Of a stretch of 48,280 nt of DNA, positions 47,815-48,280 are shown piece by piece. Source of the DNA: Chitinophagaceae bacterium (lineage in GTDB: Bacteria; Bacteroidota; Bacteroidia; Chitinophagales; Chitinophagaceae); NCBI GenBank assembly GCA_947456805.1, contig CANGTN010000013.1:1-48280 (forward strand). Reading direction: 5' to 3'. A model generated the notes under the pieces. That model worked only from the letters and a program-made list of their open reading frames with translations. It did no database searches and was not told where the DNA came from. How positions within the stretch are numbered: the first letter of the stretch is position 1; the number at the start of each line of letters is the position of its first letter. A program made the translations under genes and the position numbers.

Positions 47815-47927
47815 CTCATCTTGTTCAACAACTAATAACAATAAATTCTATAAAAATATCATTGTTGTAGTTAATAGCAGATGGTAACTTGATGTTGGTT
47901 TTATTGGATATTGGATTTTAAAAAAAC

Positions 47928-47952
47928 GGGGCTGGATTTTTATCCCGGCCCC
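47928..47952. terminator. bidirectional intrinsic terminator
   Basis: GGGGCTGG and CCGGCCCC form an 8-bp stem with one G-U pair, and an A-run and T-run lie on either side. It separates the Omp85-family gene from the partial membrane-protein gene. Confidence 0.88.
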
Positions 47953-47965
47953 TTTATAACAATTT

Positions 47966-48280
47966 TTATTTGATGGTTTGATGAAAGTTCTTTTCATAGA
48001 GTTGAACCATAAAATAACTTAACAGGCAAAGAAGTATAACAATGATTATAATCAGCTGAATCCAATCTTGTTGTTGATAAGATTTTAAGCCTTTTTGTTT
48101 TTTCTTTTTACTTGTTTTTTTAAGTAATTCTCTATTAAGTTCTTGTGTAAGTTTTGTAATATTTTTTTTATCTTGAAATGCTTGTAACCCTTCTACAGCA
48201 TCATTTACAAAGGCAGAGTCTGCCATTTGCATTTCAATTTCATGCATTTCTTCAGGGGATAAATTTTCCTGTAAATATTG
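47966..48280 (-). CDS. partial membrane protein with anti-sigma/TonB-like N-terminal pattern
   Basis: On the minus strand this frame is open from 48280 to the stop at 47966, with no start needed in the window, so the gene begins to the right. The N-terminal part reads YLQENLSPEEMHEIEMQMAD, followed by DAVEGLQAFQ. This resembles the conserved start of Bacteroidota membrane proteins (anti-sigma-factor or TonB-type), with the pattern of a helix, E-x-H, then ALEG. After a lysine-rich linker (KKTSKKKKQKG) there is one C-terminal transmembrane helix (IQLIIIIVILLCLLSYFMV). Its function is not known. The protein length cannot be given. Confidence 0.75.
   Translation of the reverse strand, partial: QYLQENLSPEEMHEIEMQMADSAFVNDAVEGLQAFQDKKNITKLTQELNRELLKKTSKKKKQKGLKSYQQQDWIQLIIIIVILLCLLSYFMVQLYEKNFHQTIK

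Overview
The window is an AT-rich stretch of a Bacteroidota chromosome, most likely from the family Chitinophagaceae. That placement is inferred from gene content and signals: two TonB-dependent receptors, a HmuY-type lipoprotein, a Bacteroidota-type TraR/DksA protein downstream of ileS, a GldA-type ABC ATPase, a VPS10-fold exported protein, a long S16, and promoters of the TTTG-N19-TAnnTTTG kind. It is mostly core chromosome. I see no phage, insertion sequence, CRISPR array or rRNA. About 40 genes are supported, plus one tRNA, one cobalamin riboswitch, a set of intrinsic terminators and small intergenic repeats. Several genes begin further downstream than the longest open frame, and those starts are corrected here.

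Layout. 1-6.3 kb: purA, a lysine-rich repeat/DksA-like protein and ileS, all on the minus strand. 6.6-10.4 kb: a probable haem/iron uptake unit (AraC regulator, TonB-dependent receptor, HmuY lipoprotein). 10.6-14.4 kb: pdxA (plus), then nth, an unknown 78-residue gene, a DivIC/FtsB-like gene and eno (minus). 14.5-19.1 kb: an ABC ATPase, a two-helix membrane protein and an MFS transporter (minus), divergent from acs (plus). 19.2-22.7 kb: rnc, fabF and acpP, then an enoyl-CoA hydratase and tRNA-Arg(CCG). 22.7-27.7 kb: a lycopene cyclase, a hydroxyacid dehydrogenase, rsmA, rpsP and ffh (minus). 28.0-33.4 kb: a START-like protein (plus), a large VPS10-type exported protein (minus), ruvB (plus) and marC (minus). 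33.5-35.75 kb: a BtuB-type receptor behind a cobalamin riboswitch. 36-40.5 kb: an amino-acid permease and a TolC plus membrane-fusion-protein pair (plus). 40.5-48.3 kb: an M13 peptidase lipoprotein, an esterase, gpsA, hemW, an Omp85-family protein and a partial membrane protein at the right edge.

How the parts work together. The receptors import haem/iron and vitamin B12, the second under direct B12 control. acs and the divergent MFS pair look like a small-acid uptake and activation unit. acpP-fabF-rnc is a conserved fatty-acid/RNA-processing cluster. The best leads for something less described are the cysteine-cluster AraC regulator of the haem locus, the terminator-like hairpin in the ffh leader, the 66-bp repeat array in the DksA-like gene, the MFS transporter with a large periplasmic insert beside a two-helix partner, and a dispersed intergenic repeat with a GTGCGACGC core. 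I did not find a clearly new multi-gene system.
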